Shown one piece after another: positions 31,318 through 39,602 of a DNA stretch of 64,000 bases. How positions within the stretch are numbered: the first letter of the stretch is position 1; every line of letters begins with the position of its first letter. The DNA is taken from the NCBI RefSeq assembly GCF_009371975.2, contig NZ_VIKT02000012.1, positions 27,417-91,416 of the forward strand. The letters are read 5' to 3'. A model generated the notes under the pieces. That model was not told the origin of the DNA and ran no database searches. It saw only the letters and a program-made list of their open reading frames with translations. Source of the DNA: Microcella pacifica. GTDB taxonomy: Bacteria; Actinomycetota; Actinomycetes; Actinomycetales; Microbacteriaceae. Both the position numbers and the translations under genes were made by a program.

Positions 31318-33560
31318 CGACGCCGATCAACCAGGAGACCTCGATCGTGCACCTCAACATCGAGGGGATGACATGTGCTGCCTGCGCAGGTCGGGTGGAG
31401 AGGGCGCTCTCGCGACTCGACGGAGCCGTCGCCACGGTGAACTATGCGACTGAGCGAGCAACCGTCACGGGGATCGAGCGGGCACGGATCGCCGACGCAA
31501 CAGAGGCGGTGGCGAAGGCAGGGTATCGGGCCCACCTTCGCACAGAGGCCGACGACGACTGGACCAGGCGAAGCACACTGGCGCGTCTCACGTCGTTGCG
31601 CCGCCGCCTTGCGGTATCGGCGTTGCTCACCGTGCCGCTCATGGACCTGAGCATTACGCTTGCGCTCGTCCCGAACCTGCGGTTCCCTTTCTGGGAACTG
31701 GTGTGCATCCTGCTCGCCGTTCCGATCGTGACGTGGGCGGCGTGGCCATTCCACCGAGCTACGGTGCGGAATCTCCGTCATGGATCGATGAGCATGGACA
31801 CGCTCGTCACCCTCGGGATAGTGGTCTCGTTCGGCTGGGCGGTCGCGACCATCATTTTCGGCCCGGACGACGGCGGCTACTGGGTGGGGTTCGGTCCAAC
31901 TCCGCCGGGAGCCGACTCGATCTATCTCGATGTCGCGGCGGGCCTCACGACCTTCCAGCTTGCCGGTCGATACTTCGAAACACGCTCGCGCCGCAAGGCC
32001 GGGGAAGTCGTCGATGCGCTCGGTGCCCTGGTTCCCATGACGGTGCGACGGATCCACGGAAGCGACGAAGAGCTCGTCTCCGCCGCCGATTTGCGCGTTG
32101 GTGACACCTTCGCCGTGCATCCAGGCGAGTCGATCGCCGCGGACGGCGTCATCAAGGAAGGGCGCGCGGCCATCGACGAGAGCGTCCTGACTGGTGAGCC
32201 GCTACCGCGGGAAGCGGTCGTGGGCGACACCGTCATGGGCGGGGCCGTCAGTGCCGACGGATACCTTCTCATTGAGGCGAAGGCTGTGGGCGAGCACACC
32301 CGACTTGCGCAAATGTCAGCACTCGCGGAGCGAGCGCAAGAGAGCAAAGCTCGAATTCAAACGCTGGTCGACCGAGTCGTCACCTGGTTCGTGCCATCGG
32401 CGATCGGCCTAGCCGTACTCGTCACCGTGGCGTGGATCGTCGCGGGGGCCGCACTGACGCAGGCAGTCGGAATCGGCATTGCTGTGCTCATCATCGCCTG
32501 CCCCTGTGCGCTTGGACTCGCCACACCGACGGCGCTCCTCATGGGTGTGGGCCGTGGTGCCCACATGGGCATCCTGATCAAAGGCATCAGCGCACTCGAG
32601 GCGTCCGGTCGTGTGGATACCGTCGTTCTCGACAAGACGGGCACGGTGACCACCGGTCGCATGCAGGTGACTGAGTTTCAGACCAAGGGAGCGGTGAATC
32701 GCGAAGATGCGCTCCGCTGGGCCGGCGCCCTGGAGTCCCGCTCCGAACACCCTGCTGCCCGCGCGATATGCGCATTCGTCCTCTCGAGAGTCTCGCCATT
32801 GCCCCGCGTGGACGACGAGCAGATCCGGCCGGGCCTCGGCGTGGCCGGGCACATCGAAGGTGCAACCACGGTGATCGGCAGCCCCCGTCTCGCCGAGGAG
32901 TTCGGCGTCGCCTTCACGGAGGACGACCGGCGCACGATCGCAGTGATCCGCGAACGCGGGGACACGGCAATTGTCCTCGGCCGTGCCGACCGGGTAGTCG
33001 CATTTCTCGCGCTGGGCGACGAGCTCAAGGACTCCGCCGTTGCCGCCATCGCAAGCCTGCGCGATCTCGGACTGAGAACCATCCTCCTGAGCGGCGACCA
33101 CGAGACGACGGTTCGACGTGTTGCGGCCGCGGTCGGCATCGACGACGTGCGAGCCGGAGTGATGCCCGAGGCGAAAGCAGAGGTGATCAACGCTCTGAAG
33201 AGGGCAGGTCGTCACGTCGCCATGGTGGGCGACGGGATTAATGACGCACCAGCACTCGCGACAGCCCATCTCGGTCTGGCAGTCGCCGACGGGAGCGACA
33301 TCGCGATTCGTTCTGCCGACATTGTCCTCATTCGAGAGGACCTCCGAGTGGTCGCCGATGCTGTTCGGCTTGCCCGTCGTACTCTGGGTACTATTCGGAC
33401 AAATCTCTTCTGGGCTTTCGGCTACAACATGGCGGCGATTCCCCTCGCCGCTGCTGGACTTCTCAATCCACTCATCGCCGCAGCTGCCATGGCGCTCTCG
33501 TCAGTGCTCGTCGTCGCGAACAGCATGCGCCTGCGCAACTTCGTGAGCATCAGCGAATAA
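31314..33560 (+). CDS. copA: Copper-translocating P-type ATPase
   Basis: A 748-residue P1B ATPase. It has an N-terminal metal-binding domain with GMTCAAC at 18-24, eight helices, the TGE phosphatase motif in VLTGEPLP, the ion-binding CPC motif at 396-398, the phosphorylation site DKTGT at 440-444, the SEHPAARAI His-Pro motif and GDGINDAP at 639-646. The YN and MxxS-type positions of Cu+ exporters are present in AFGYNMAAIPLAAAG and MALSSVLVVANS. It exports Cu(I) from the cytoplasm or supplies it to envelope proteins. It is translationally coupled to the CopD-CtaG gene. Confidence 0.9.
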   Translation: MTTPINQETSIVHLNIEGMTCAACAGRVERALSRLDGAVATVNYATERATVTGIERARIADATEAVAKAGYRAHLRTEADDDWTRRSTLARLTSLRRRLAVSALLTVPLMDLSITLALVPNLRFPFWELVCILLAVPIVTWAAWPFHRATVRNLRHGSMSMDTLVTLGIVVSFGWAVATIIFGPDDGGYWVGFGPTPPGADSIYLDVAAGLTTFQLAGRYFETRSRRKAGEVVDALGALVPMTVRRIHGSDEELVSAADLRVGDTFAVHPGESIAADGVIKEGRAAIDESVLTGEPLPREAVVGDTVMGGAVSADGYLLIEAKAVGEHTRLAQMSALAERAQESKARIQTLVDRVVTWFVPSAIGLAVLVTVAWIVAGAALTQAVGIGIAVLIIACPCALGLATPTALLMGVGRGAHMGILIKGISALEASGRVDTVVLDKTGTVTTGRMQVTEFQTKGAVNREDALRWAGALESRSEHPAARAICAFVLSRVSPLPRVDDEQIRPGLGVAGHIEGATTVIGSPRLAEEFGVAFTEDDRRTIAVIRERGDTAIVLGRADRVVAFLALGDELKDSAVAAIASLRDLGLRTILLSGDHETTVRRVAAAVGIDDVRAGVMPEAKAEVINALKRAGRHVAMVGDGINDAPALATAHLGLAVADGSDIAIRSADIVLIREDLRVVADAVRLARRTLGTIRTNLFWAFGYNMAAIPLAAAGLLNPLIAAAAMALSSVLVVANSMRLRNFVSISE

Positions 33561-33578
33561 CACGAGATCCAGCTCGCC

Positions 33579-34310
33579 TCAGCCAACGTAGGCCGAGATG
33601 AGGGCGAAAAGGGCGAAACCCGCCGTCAGGAAGAAGGGTTCGAGCCGACTGGATCGCTCTTGGTGAGCCTGCGTGGTCATCTCTTCCACCGCCATGCTTG
33701 TGAGCAGGCCGCCCGTGAATGCGAGCACCGACAAGGTGATGATCTCGGGGGCGCTCCTCAGCGCGAGGTATCCGATTGTGGCACCGACGAGCACGGGGAT
33801 GGCGAAACTGAAGGAGAGGATCAGCCGGGTGCGGCGCCCGACTCCTGAGCGTCTCAGCGTGGCGATAGCCGCGAATCCTTCCGGGATGTCGGCAGGGACT
33901 TGACCCAGAGCGAGAATGAGGCCGAGGCCCGGGTTGATGACCGTGCCGGTGCCGATCATGACTCCGTCGCTGAAGAGATCGATCGAGACTCCTGCGAAGA
34001 TGGCAGAAGGACCCGTGTCCACCTCTCCGGAACCGAACCGTCGTTTGACGTAGGCGAGGCTCCTCTCGATTCCGAGGAAGCCGAGGCCACCCAGGGCGAA
34101 CGCAGCAATGGTAATCCACGGCGCCGACGCACGTAGCGCTTCCCGCATGAGCTCCAAGCCCACCACCGCGAGCACGATTCCCGTGGCGAAGTGCAAGGCG
34201 AGACTCAAGCGTCGACCGGAGACTCCGACGACCTCTGCGGCGAGGCCGCCCAGCATAGTTCCCACGGCGGGGAGCGCCGCAAGACCGAGGACGAGCAGGA
34301 AGTCGTTCAT
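33579..34310 (-). CDS. ZIP-like metal transporter with altered metal site
   Basis: A 243-residue, eight-helix protein. The ZIP core is recognisable: SIDLFSDGVMIG at the helix-4 position and VPADIPEGFAAIATL at the helix-5 position, plus VEEM late. The histidines that normally precede the helix-4 (D/E)G and the PEG of HN-x-PEG are absent, replaced by Ser/Ile and Ala/Asp. The binuclear site would therefore be acidic and poor in nitrogen ligands. It might carry a harder metal such as Mn2+ or Fe2+, or have lost transport. It is convergent with copA (18 bp apart) and precedes mntH on the same strand. Confidence 0.72.
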   Translation of the reverse strand: MNDFLLVLGLAALPAVGTMLGGLAAEVVGVSGRRLSLALHFATGIVLAVVGLELMREALRASAPWITIAAFALGGLGFLGIERSLAYVKRRFGSGEVDTGPSAIFAGVSIDLFSDGVMIGTGTVINPGLGLILALGQVPADIPEGFAAIATLRRSGVGRRTRLILSFSFAIPVLVGATIGYLALRSAPEIITLSVLAFTGGLLTSMAVEEMTTQAHQERSSRLEPFFLTAGFALFALISAYVG

Positions 34311-34439
34311 GCACCAAAGTGTGCCGAAGGTTCCGGCCCTTTTCCACCGACAGCGTCGAGCGATGTAGGGAAATGTCCAGTCAGCGACGCGGTCGTCGCC
34401 TCAACCGAGAATTACCTGAGTACGCGTGTATCTGCGACC

Positions 34440-35801
34440 TCATACCCCGGCGAACACGAGCCATAGCAGCACACCGTTCAGAGCGATGAGGAGCACGGAT
34501 GCCACGATGCCAGCAGCAGTCGTGAGCCAGTGGTTCCGCCAGGGGCCGAGAAGAGCGGAATTGGCGGTGAGGGCGACAAGCGGGATGAGCGCAAAGGGAA
34601 TGCCGAACGAGAGCACCACCTGGCTCAGGACGAGCGACTGAGTGGGGTCGAAGCCCAGCCACAATATGGCGATGGCCGGCGCCAGCGTGACGATTCTTCT
34701 GAGAACGAGCGGTACGCGTATGTGCAGCAGTCCACTCATGATCTCCGCACCGGCGTAGGCGCCCACTGCAGTCGACGCTAGCCCTGATGCGAGCAGTCCC
34801 ACAGCGAAGAGCGTCGCAATCATCGGCCCGAGCGCGACACCGAGCGCGGCATGCGCGCCCTCGAGGCTGTCTGTGCCCGCAACACCGGGCAGCGTGGCCG
34901 CTGCAAGAAGCATGATGCACAGGTTGACCGCGCCAGCGATGACCATCGCCGCGGAGACGTCCCATCTCGTGGCCCTGAGGAGCACATTCGCCGGAATCGA
35001 GGTCGACGTACCCGGTAGCGGTTCCGTGTGTTCGATCTCACGCCGACTGCCTGCGGCACCACGCGCGGTCCAGGTCGAGAACCCACCGTCCTGATCCCGC
35101 CGCTGCGAGACAAAACGATCCCGACTCAGGGACGAGTGGGCGTAGATGGCATGCGGCATGATCGTCGCCCCCAGTGTCGATGTGGCGAGCAAGACCGAAT
35201 TGGTGTCCGCGAATCGCGGCTCAAGGCCAGAAAGAGCCGAGGTGATGTCGGGTGGCGCCACCACCACTCCTGCGGTGAATCCCACAGCAATGATCGCCAG
35301 CAAGCCTACGATCACGAACTCGAACGGGCGCGGGCCGCGTCGAGACTGCAGGATAAGGAGCACGATTGAGACTGCACCGGTGATGAGACCTCCCCAGACG
35401 AGCGGAATCCCAAAAAGCAGATTGAGCGCGACCGCGCCCCCGATCACTTCTGCGAGATCGGTCGCCATCGCAACGAGTTCCGCCTGCGCCCAGTACGCGC
35501 GGCGCGACCACCGATGGCGAATGCGCCTTCCCAGCACGTCGGGAAGGCTTCGACCCGTCACGATGCCGAGCTTCGCGGAGAGGTACTGAATGAGCCAGGC
35601 CATGAGGTTCCCGAGTACGACCACCCATACGAGCAGATAGCCGTATTGCGCACCGGCCGTCATGTTGCTCGCGACATTTCCAGGATCGAGGTAGGCGACT
35701 CCGGCCACGAACGCCGGCCCCATCAGAAATACCAACCTCTGCGCGGGCCGCCTGCGCACCGGGTTGTGGGGCCGGTTGCCGCGACGTCGTGCGCTCCTCA
35801 C
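34440..35801 (-). CDS. mntH: NRAMP-family Mn2+/Fe2+ transporter
   Basis: A 453-residue proton-coupled divalent metal importer with about eleven helices. It has the helix-1 metal site LDPGN at 38-42 and the helix-6 site TIMPHAIYAHS near 230. A 50-residue polar loop (between about 240 and 290) is longer than in E. coli MntH. The start is a GTG at 35801 with a weak GGTGAG before it. A perfect TTTCGG-n4-CCGAAA palindrome lies 62 bp upstream, as expected for a DtxR/MntR- or Fur-type repressor. It is the last gene before resB. Confidence 0.9.
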   Translation of the reverse strand: MRSARRRGNRPHNPVRRRPAQRLVFLMGPAFVAGVAYLDPGNVASNMTAGAQYGYLLVWVVVLGNLMAWLIQYLSAKLGIVTGRSLPDVLGRRIRHRWSRRAYWAQAELVAMATDLAEVIGGAVALNLLFGIPLVWGGLITGAVSIVLLILQSRRGPRPFEFVIVGLLAIIAVGFTAGVVVAPPDITSALSGLEPRFADTNSVLLATSTLGATIMPHAIYAHSSLSRDRFVSQRRDQDGGFSTWTARGAAGSRREIEHTEPLPGTSTSIPANVLLRATRWDVSAAMVIAGAVNLCIMLLAAATLPGVAGTDSLEGAHAALGVALGPMIATLFAVGLLASGLASTAVGAYAGAEIMSGLLHIRVPLVLRRIVTLAPAIAILWLGFDPTQSLVLSQVVLSFGIPFALIPLVALTANSALLGPWRNHWLTTAAGIVASVLLIALNGVLLWLVFAGV

Positions 35802-35863
35802 GGCTCACCCGTGTGTCGCGACATCGGAGCAATGCCGGAGGCGTCATGAACCAGTGTCCAGGT

Positions 35864-35879
35864 TTTCGGCATACCGAAA
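35864..35879. promoter_or_regulatory. Candidate metalloregulator operator upstream of mntH
   Basis: TTTCGGCATACCGAAA is a perfect 16-bp dyad with 6-bp arms. It lies 62 bp upstream of the mntH GTG and beyond the 3' end of resB, so mntH is the only gene it can serve. The shape fits DtxR/MntR- or Fur-type operators; the exact regulator is not encoded in the window. Confidence 0.55.
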
Positions 35880-35942
35880 TTCTACGCCCTGAAGCACCTC
35901 GTCACCACGGGTCTGCCGTCTACCGTGCAAGACCGGTTGCGG

Positions 35943-37562
35943 TCAGGAGCGGCCCGCACCACCGCCTCGTCGGTCGCGTCGCGCGACTCCCGATTCACCC
36001 CCATGCGCATGAGCGAACTCGGCGACGGCGCGCTCCAGCTGCGGGTCCTCCCCCCGAGCGAGGCCCGCATACTGAAGACGCACTGCGTCGCCGTCAGCCG
36101 TCGCGACCACCCACAAGCGTCGGCGGGGGACGAACAAGCTCACGAGCAAACCGAGGACAACGAGAATGGTGGAGACGAGCACTCCGACTTGGGTGGGGTC
36201 GTGGTGGACTTCAATGCTGGCGAATCGCGGCAGGCTCGTGAATTCGACGCTGCCGAGCTCGTCCGGCAACTCGGCAGTCTGCCCCAGACCCAGTACGATG
36301 GGAGGCGCATCGGTGTCCCCACCCGTGATCTGCGTGAGGCCGTCGGTGTTGAGCGCGTAGACATTTCGAGGAACGCCTTCGTTCAAACCAAGATCGCCGA
36401 CGTAGGCGTTGAAGGTGAGAACTGGTCGATCCGGTTCCGGGTACACGGAACTCAAGGCGCCGCTCTCGAGCTGGACTGCCGACGGGTAGAAGAATCCGCG
36501 CATACCGAGCTGCTGGTCGAGTCCGTCCGGCACCTTGACAATTCCCAGGCTCGTGAGATTCGAGTCTTGGGGAAGAAACGGCACCGGCTGACTGAAGACG
36601 GGAGAACCGTCCGGGGCGTAGACGGTGATCCACGGCGCGAACCCGTTGCCCAACAAGTATGCAGTCGCCCCATCGATATCGATCGGCTCGTTCACCTTGA
36701 TCTGCCGGGAGTCCGTCTCCCCATCCTCGACGACCGTCACATAGGCAGTGAAGTCCAGCGCCTGAGGAAACCCTGTCGTGGGATCAGGCTGATACTCGGG
36801 CACGAACTCCTCTAGGCGGATTGAGTAGGGGTCCAAGCTCGATTCGTCAAAAAAGCGTCCGGGCGAGAACGAGTCAAAGCTCGTCAGCTGATTGGTGAAC
36901 GCCTGGCCTTCGACGATGACCCTCTGACCGTTGTAGCCGAATCCGCCCGCGAACCCCACCGTCGCCAGAACGCCGACGAGCGCCGCATGGAAGACGAGAT
37001 TGCCGGTCTCGCGCCAGTAGCCACGCTCGGCGGAGAGAGAGTCCCCGTACCGCTCGACTCTGTAGCGCTGACGTCGCAGGAGAGCGTGCGCTGACTCGAG
37101 CTCGGTCTCGACCGTGGACCGCGGGGCCACCCGTTCGGTGAAGCCAACCATACGGCTCAACCGTCCTGGCGTCCCTGGCGGTCGAGAACGCAAGGCACGC
37201 CAATGGTGGCGTGCCCGCGGGATGATGCAGCCGATCAACGAGATGAACAGCAGCAGATAGATCGCCGAGAACCACACCGAGGTATAGGTGTCAAAGACTT
37301 GCAACGCGTCCAGAATCGCGAATGCTTCCGGGTTGGATCTCTCGAATTGCACGACACCGTTCGGGTCTGCAGAGCGCTGCGGAACGAGCGATCCGGGGAT
37401 CGCAGCGACGGAGAGCATGAGCAGGAGGAGGAGCGCAGTTCGCATGCTCGTGAGTTGTCGCCAGGCGAAGCGCATCCAGCCGCGCACCCCGAGCGCGGGC
37501 TGCGCGACACTCGTGCTCGGTGGTCTACTGTCGTAATGGTCAGAGGGGCGTGACGGTTCCAT
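35943..37562 (-). CDS. resB: Cytochrome c biogenesis protein ResB
   Basis: A 539-residue system II maturation protein. It has helices near 40-60 (ALLLLLMLSVAAIPGSLVP), 95-113, 188-206, and one near 480-500, with a large extracytoplasmic domain between the last two. The tryptophan and His residues at WRETGNLVFHAALVG match the haem-handling helix of the family. It acts with CcsB to deliver and attach haem. Its ATG at 37562 is 23 bp inside the end of ccdA. CcsB normally follows it, but here mntH and the rest of the inserted region lie downstream. By eye its base composition is closer to the inserted region than to tlpA. Confidence 0.92.
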   Translation of the reverse strand: MEPSRPSDHYDSRPPSTSVAQPALGVRGWMRFAWRQLTSMRTALLLLLMLSVAAIPGSLVPQRSADPNGVVQFERSNPEAFAILDALQVFDTYTSVWFSAIYLLLFISLIGCIIPRARHHWRALRSRPPGTPGRLSRMVGFTERVAPRSTVETELESAHALLRRQRYRVERYGDSLSAERGYWRETGNLVFHAALVGVLATVGFAGGFGYNGQRVIVEGQAFTNQLTSFDSFSPGRFFDESSLDPYSIRLEEFVPEYQPDPTTGFPQALDFTAYVTVVEDGETDSRQIKVNEPIDIDGATAYLLGNGFAPWITVYAPDGSPVFSQPVPFLPQDSNLTSLGIVKVPDGLDQQLGMRGFFYPSAVQLESGALSSVYPEPDRPVLTFNAYVGDLGLNEGVPRNVYALNTDGLTQITGGDTDAPPIVLGLGQTAELPDELGSVEFTSLPRFASIEVHHDPTQVGVLVSTILVVLGLLVSLFVPRRRLWVVATADGDAVRLQYAGLARGEDPQLERAVAEFAHAHGGESGVARRDRRGGGAGRS

Positions 37563-38280
37563 TGATCACCACCCCCAGGTTCGAGACGAATACCTGCCAC
37601 AGGCCCGTCACCATGGCGAGACCGATGACGATGAGAATTCCGCCGCCGATGACGTTGATGACACGAATGTGACGCTTGAGCCACGCTGTGGCACGCGTCA
37701 TCCAGCCGAAGCCCATAGCGACGAGCAAGAACGGAATGCCGAGGCCCAAGCAGTACACGAATCCGATGAGCGCCGCTCGGCCAAGCCCGCCCTCGGTGAG
37801 TGCGAGAGAATAGACGGCCGCAAGCGTCGGGCCCATGCACGGCGCCCAGCCGAGCCCGAAGACGATGCCGAGCAACGGCGCCCCGCCCAGCCCTGTCGCG
37901 ATCTGCCAGCGCGGCCGCACCGTGCGCTGTAGGAAAGTCACCTGGCCGATGAAGACGAAGCCCATGACGATCACGACCGCGCCCGCAAGCCGGGTAATGA
38001 GGTCGAGTTGCGTCTGCAGCACGAGCCCAGCGGTCGCGAAAAGCAGAGAGAACCCCACGAATACGACCGTGAACCCGAGCACGAAGAACGAAGCACCGAG
38101 CACCACGCGACCCCGGTCGCTCGACAGTTGGTCGGCCCGGGAGAAGCCGGTCACGTACGCAAGATAGCCGGGCACGAGCGGCAACACGCACGGCGACACG
38201 AAAGCGATGACACCCGCGAGTAGCGCGATGGGCAGGGCAACCAAGAGCGAGCCGCTGAACACCAGTTCGCCGACGCTCAT
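37540..38280 (-). CDS. ccdA: Cytochrome c biogenesis thiol transporter CcdA
   Basis: A 246-residue six-helix protein. The paired cysteines are in FVSPCVLPLVPGYLAY (helix 1) and LGWAPCMGPTLAAVY (helix 4). It passes electrons from cytoplasmic thioredoxin to the extracytoplasmic TlpA/ResA-type protein, which reduces apocytochrome c cysteines before haem attachment. The gene starts four bases after tlpA ends and overlaps resB by 23 bp. The coupled order tlpA-ccdA-resB is the classic system II operon. Confidence 0.93.
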   Translation of the reverse strand: MSVGELVFSGSLLVALPIALLAGVIAFVSPCVLPLVPGYLAYVTGFSRADQLSSDRGRVVLGASFFVLGFTVVFVGFSLLFATAGLVLQTQLDLITRLAGAVVIVMGFVFIGQVTFLQRTVRPRWQIATGLGGAPLLGIVFGLGWAPCMGPTLAAVYSLALTEGGLGRAALIGFVYCLGLGIPFLLVAMGFGWMTRATAWLKRHIRVINVIGGGILIVIGLAMVTGLWQVFVSNLGVVINGTVTPL

Positions 38281-38284
38281 ACGC

Positions 38285-38932
38285 TCACTCCGACTCTGCG
38301 AGGGTGTCGGCGATCATCGCGCGCAGAGTCGAGGGTTCGCTCAGCAGGCCCGTGATGCGCGCGGCCACACGGCCCTCGCGGTCGAGCACGAGCGTCGTCG
38401 GCACGGCATTGGGCGCGACCTGGCCGGCGAAGGCGAGGCGTGTCGAGCCATCGTTGGCATCGAGGATCGAGGGGTAAGTGACCCCGAACTCATCGGCGAA
38501 GGCGAGCGCCGTGGGGGCCTGGTCGTAAATGTTGACGCCGAGGAAGTCGACGCCGTCAGGCTGGAACTGCTGCCAGATCGCCTCGAGGTCAGCCGCTTCA
38601 GCACGGCACGGTGGACAAGCCGCGTACCAGAAGTTGACGACGAGAACGTCGCCACGGTAGTCATTGCTCGAGACAGTTTCGCCCGTCTCCGTGAGGCCTG
38701 AGAACGTGATCGGTTGACCGCGCTCGTCGGGCGCGATCACGGTGTATGAGCCGTCGCCCGAGATGTATCCCTGCCCGCTTCCTGAGCGGTACTGTTCCGC
38801 GAGCGGGTCGGCGGCCGAGCATGCCGTGACGGCGAGCGCTACGGCGGCAAGCATCGCCGCGCTGACACGGCGCCAGCGCGCGAGACGGGTCGGCGCCGCA
38901 GGGCGGCGAACTGCGGGTGTTGGGGTACTCAC
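38285..38932 (-). CDS. TlpA/ResA-type thioredoxin lipoprotein
   Basis: A 215-residue exported protein. The lipobox AVTAC places the lipid-modified Cys at 38, and a thioredoxin domain follows with the active site NFWYAACPPC, the ResA-like insertion and the cis-Pro AVPTTLVLD. It should keep apocytochrome c haem-binding cysteines reduced, receiving electrons from CcdA encoded four bases downstream. It overlaps the upstream phosphatase gene by four bases. Confidence 0.92.
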   Translation of the reverse strand: MSTPTPAVRRPAAPTRLARWRRVSAAMLAAVALAVTACSAADPLAEQYRSGSGQGYISGDGSYTVIAPDERGQPITFSGLTETGETVSSNDYRGDVLVVNFWYAACPPCRAEAADLEAIWQQFQPDGVDFLGVNIYDQAPTALAFADEFGVTYPSILDANDGSTRLAFAGQVAPNAVPTTLVLDREGRVAARITGLLSEPSTLRAMIADTLAESE

Positions 38933-39561
38933 ACGGCTCCTAGATCGGTGGCATTCTCCAGCAATTCTGCGCCCGGTTCCTGATAGCCGATCTCAGTGAA
39001 GGCGCCGCCCTGCCAGGCGAAGGAGGTGATGCTCGAGAGCGCGCAGCGCCGCTTGCGCGGGTCGTGCGCGAGCGGCTCGCCCACCACGGCGCGGTGCACC
39101 ATCCAGATGGGAAGCTGGTGGCTCACCATGACGACCTCGCCCGAGTCGGTGCGCTCGCAGGTCTCGGTCATGGCGGCGAGCATCCGCGTCGCGATCGAGG
39201 TGAAGGGCTCGCCCCAACTGGGCGTGCGGGGGTTGCGCAGCAGGTGCCAGTGCCGCGGGTCGGCGAGTGTGCGCCGGTTCATGCGCTTGCCCTCGAAGCG
39301 GTTGGTCGGCTCGATGAGGCGCTCCTCGGTGTGCACCTCGAGGCCGAACGCCTCCGCCCACGGCGCCGCCGACTCCTGCACGCGCTGCAGCGGCGAGGCA
39401 TACAGCGCGGTCACGGGATGCCCCGCCAGGGCCCCGACGGCCGCCTCGGCCATGCGCTGCCCGAGGTCGCTGAGCCGGAACCCCGGCAGTCGCCCGTAGA
39501 GCACGCGCGTGGGGTTGTGGACCTCGCCGTGCCGCACGAGGTGGATGACGTCGGCAGGCAT
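38929..39561 (-). CDS. Histidine phosphatase (phosphoglycerate-mutase-like)
   Basis: A 210-residue enzyme of the histidine phosphatase superfamily. The catalytic signature LVRHGEVHN is at 8-16, with second-half residues in VVMVSHQLP. The substrate is not known; it is a phosphatase type rather than the glycolytic mutase. Members are the regular first gene of actinobacterial ccs operons, and it overlaps the TlpA gene by four bases. The ATG at 39561 diverges from aspS 41 bp away. Confidence 0.88.
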   Translation of the reverse strand: MPADVIHLVRHGEVHNPTRVLYGRLPGFRLSDLGQRMAEAAVGALAGHPVTALYASPLQRVQESAAPWAEAFGLEVHTEERLIEPTNRFEGKRMNRRTLADPRHWHLLRNPRTPSWGEPFTSIATRMLAAMTETCERTDSGEVVMVSHQLPIWMVHRAVVGEPLAHDPRKRRCALSSITSFAWQGGAFTEIGYQEPGAELLENATDLGAV

Positions 39562-39602
39562 GGTCTCCAGTGTATTGAGGCCCGCCGGTAGACTCGTGCC
39601 TC

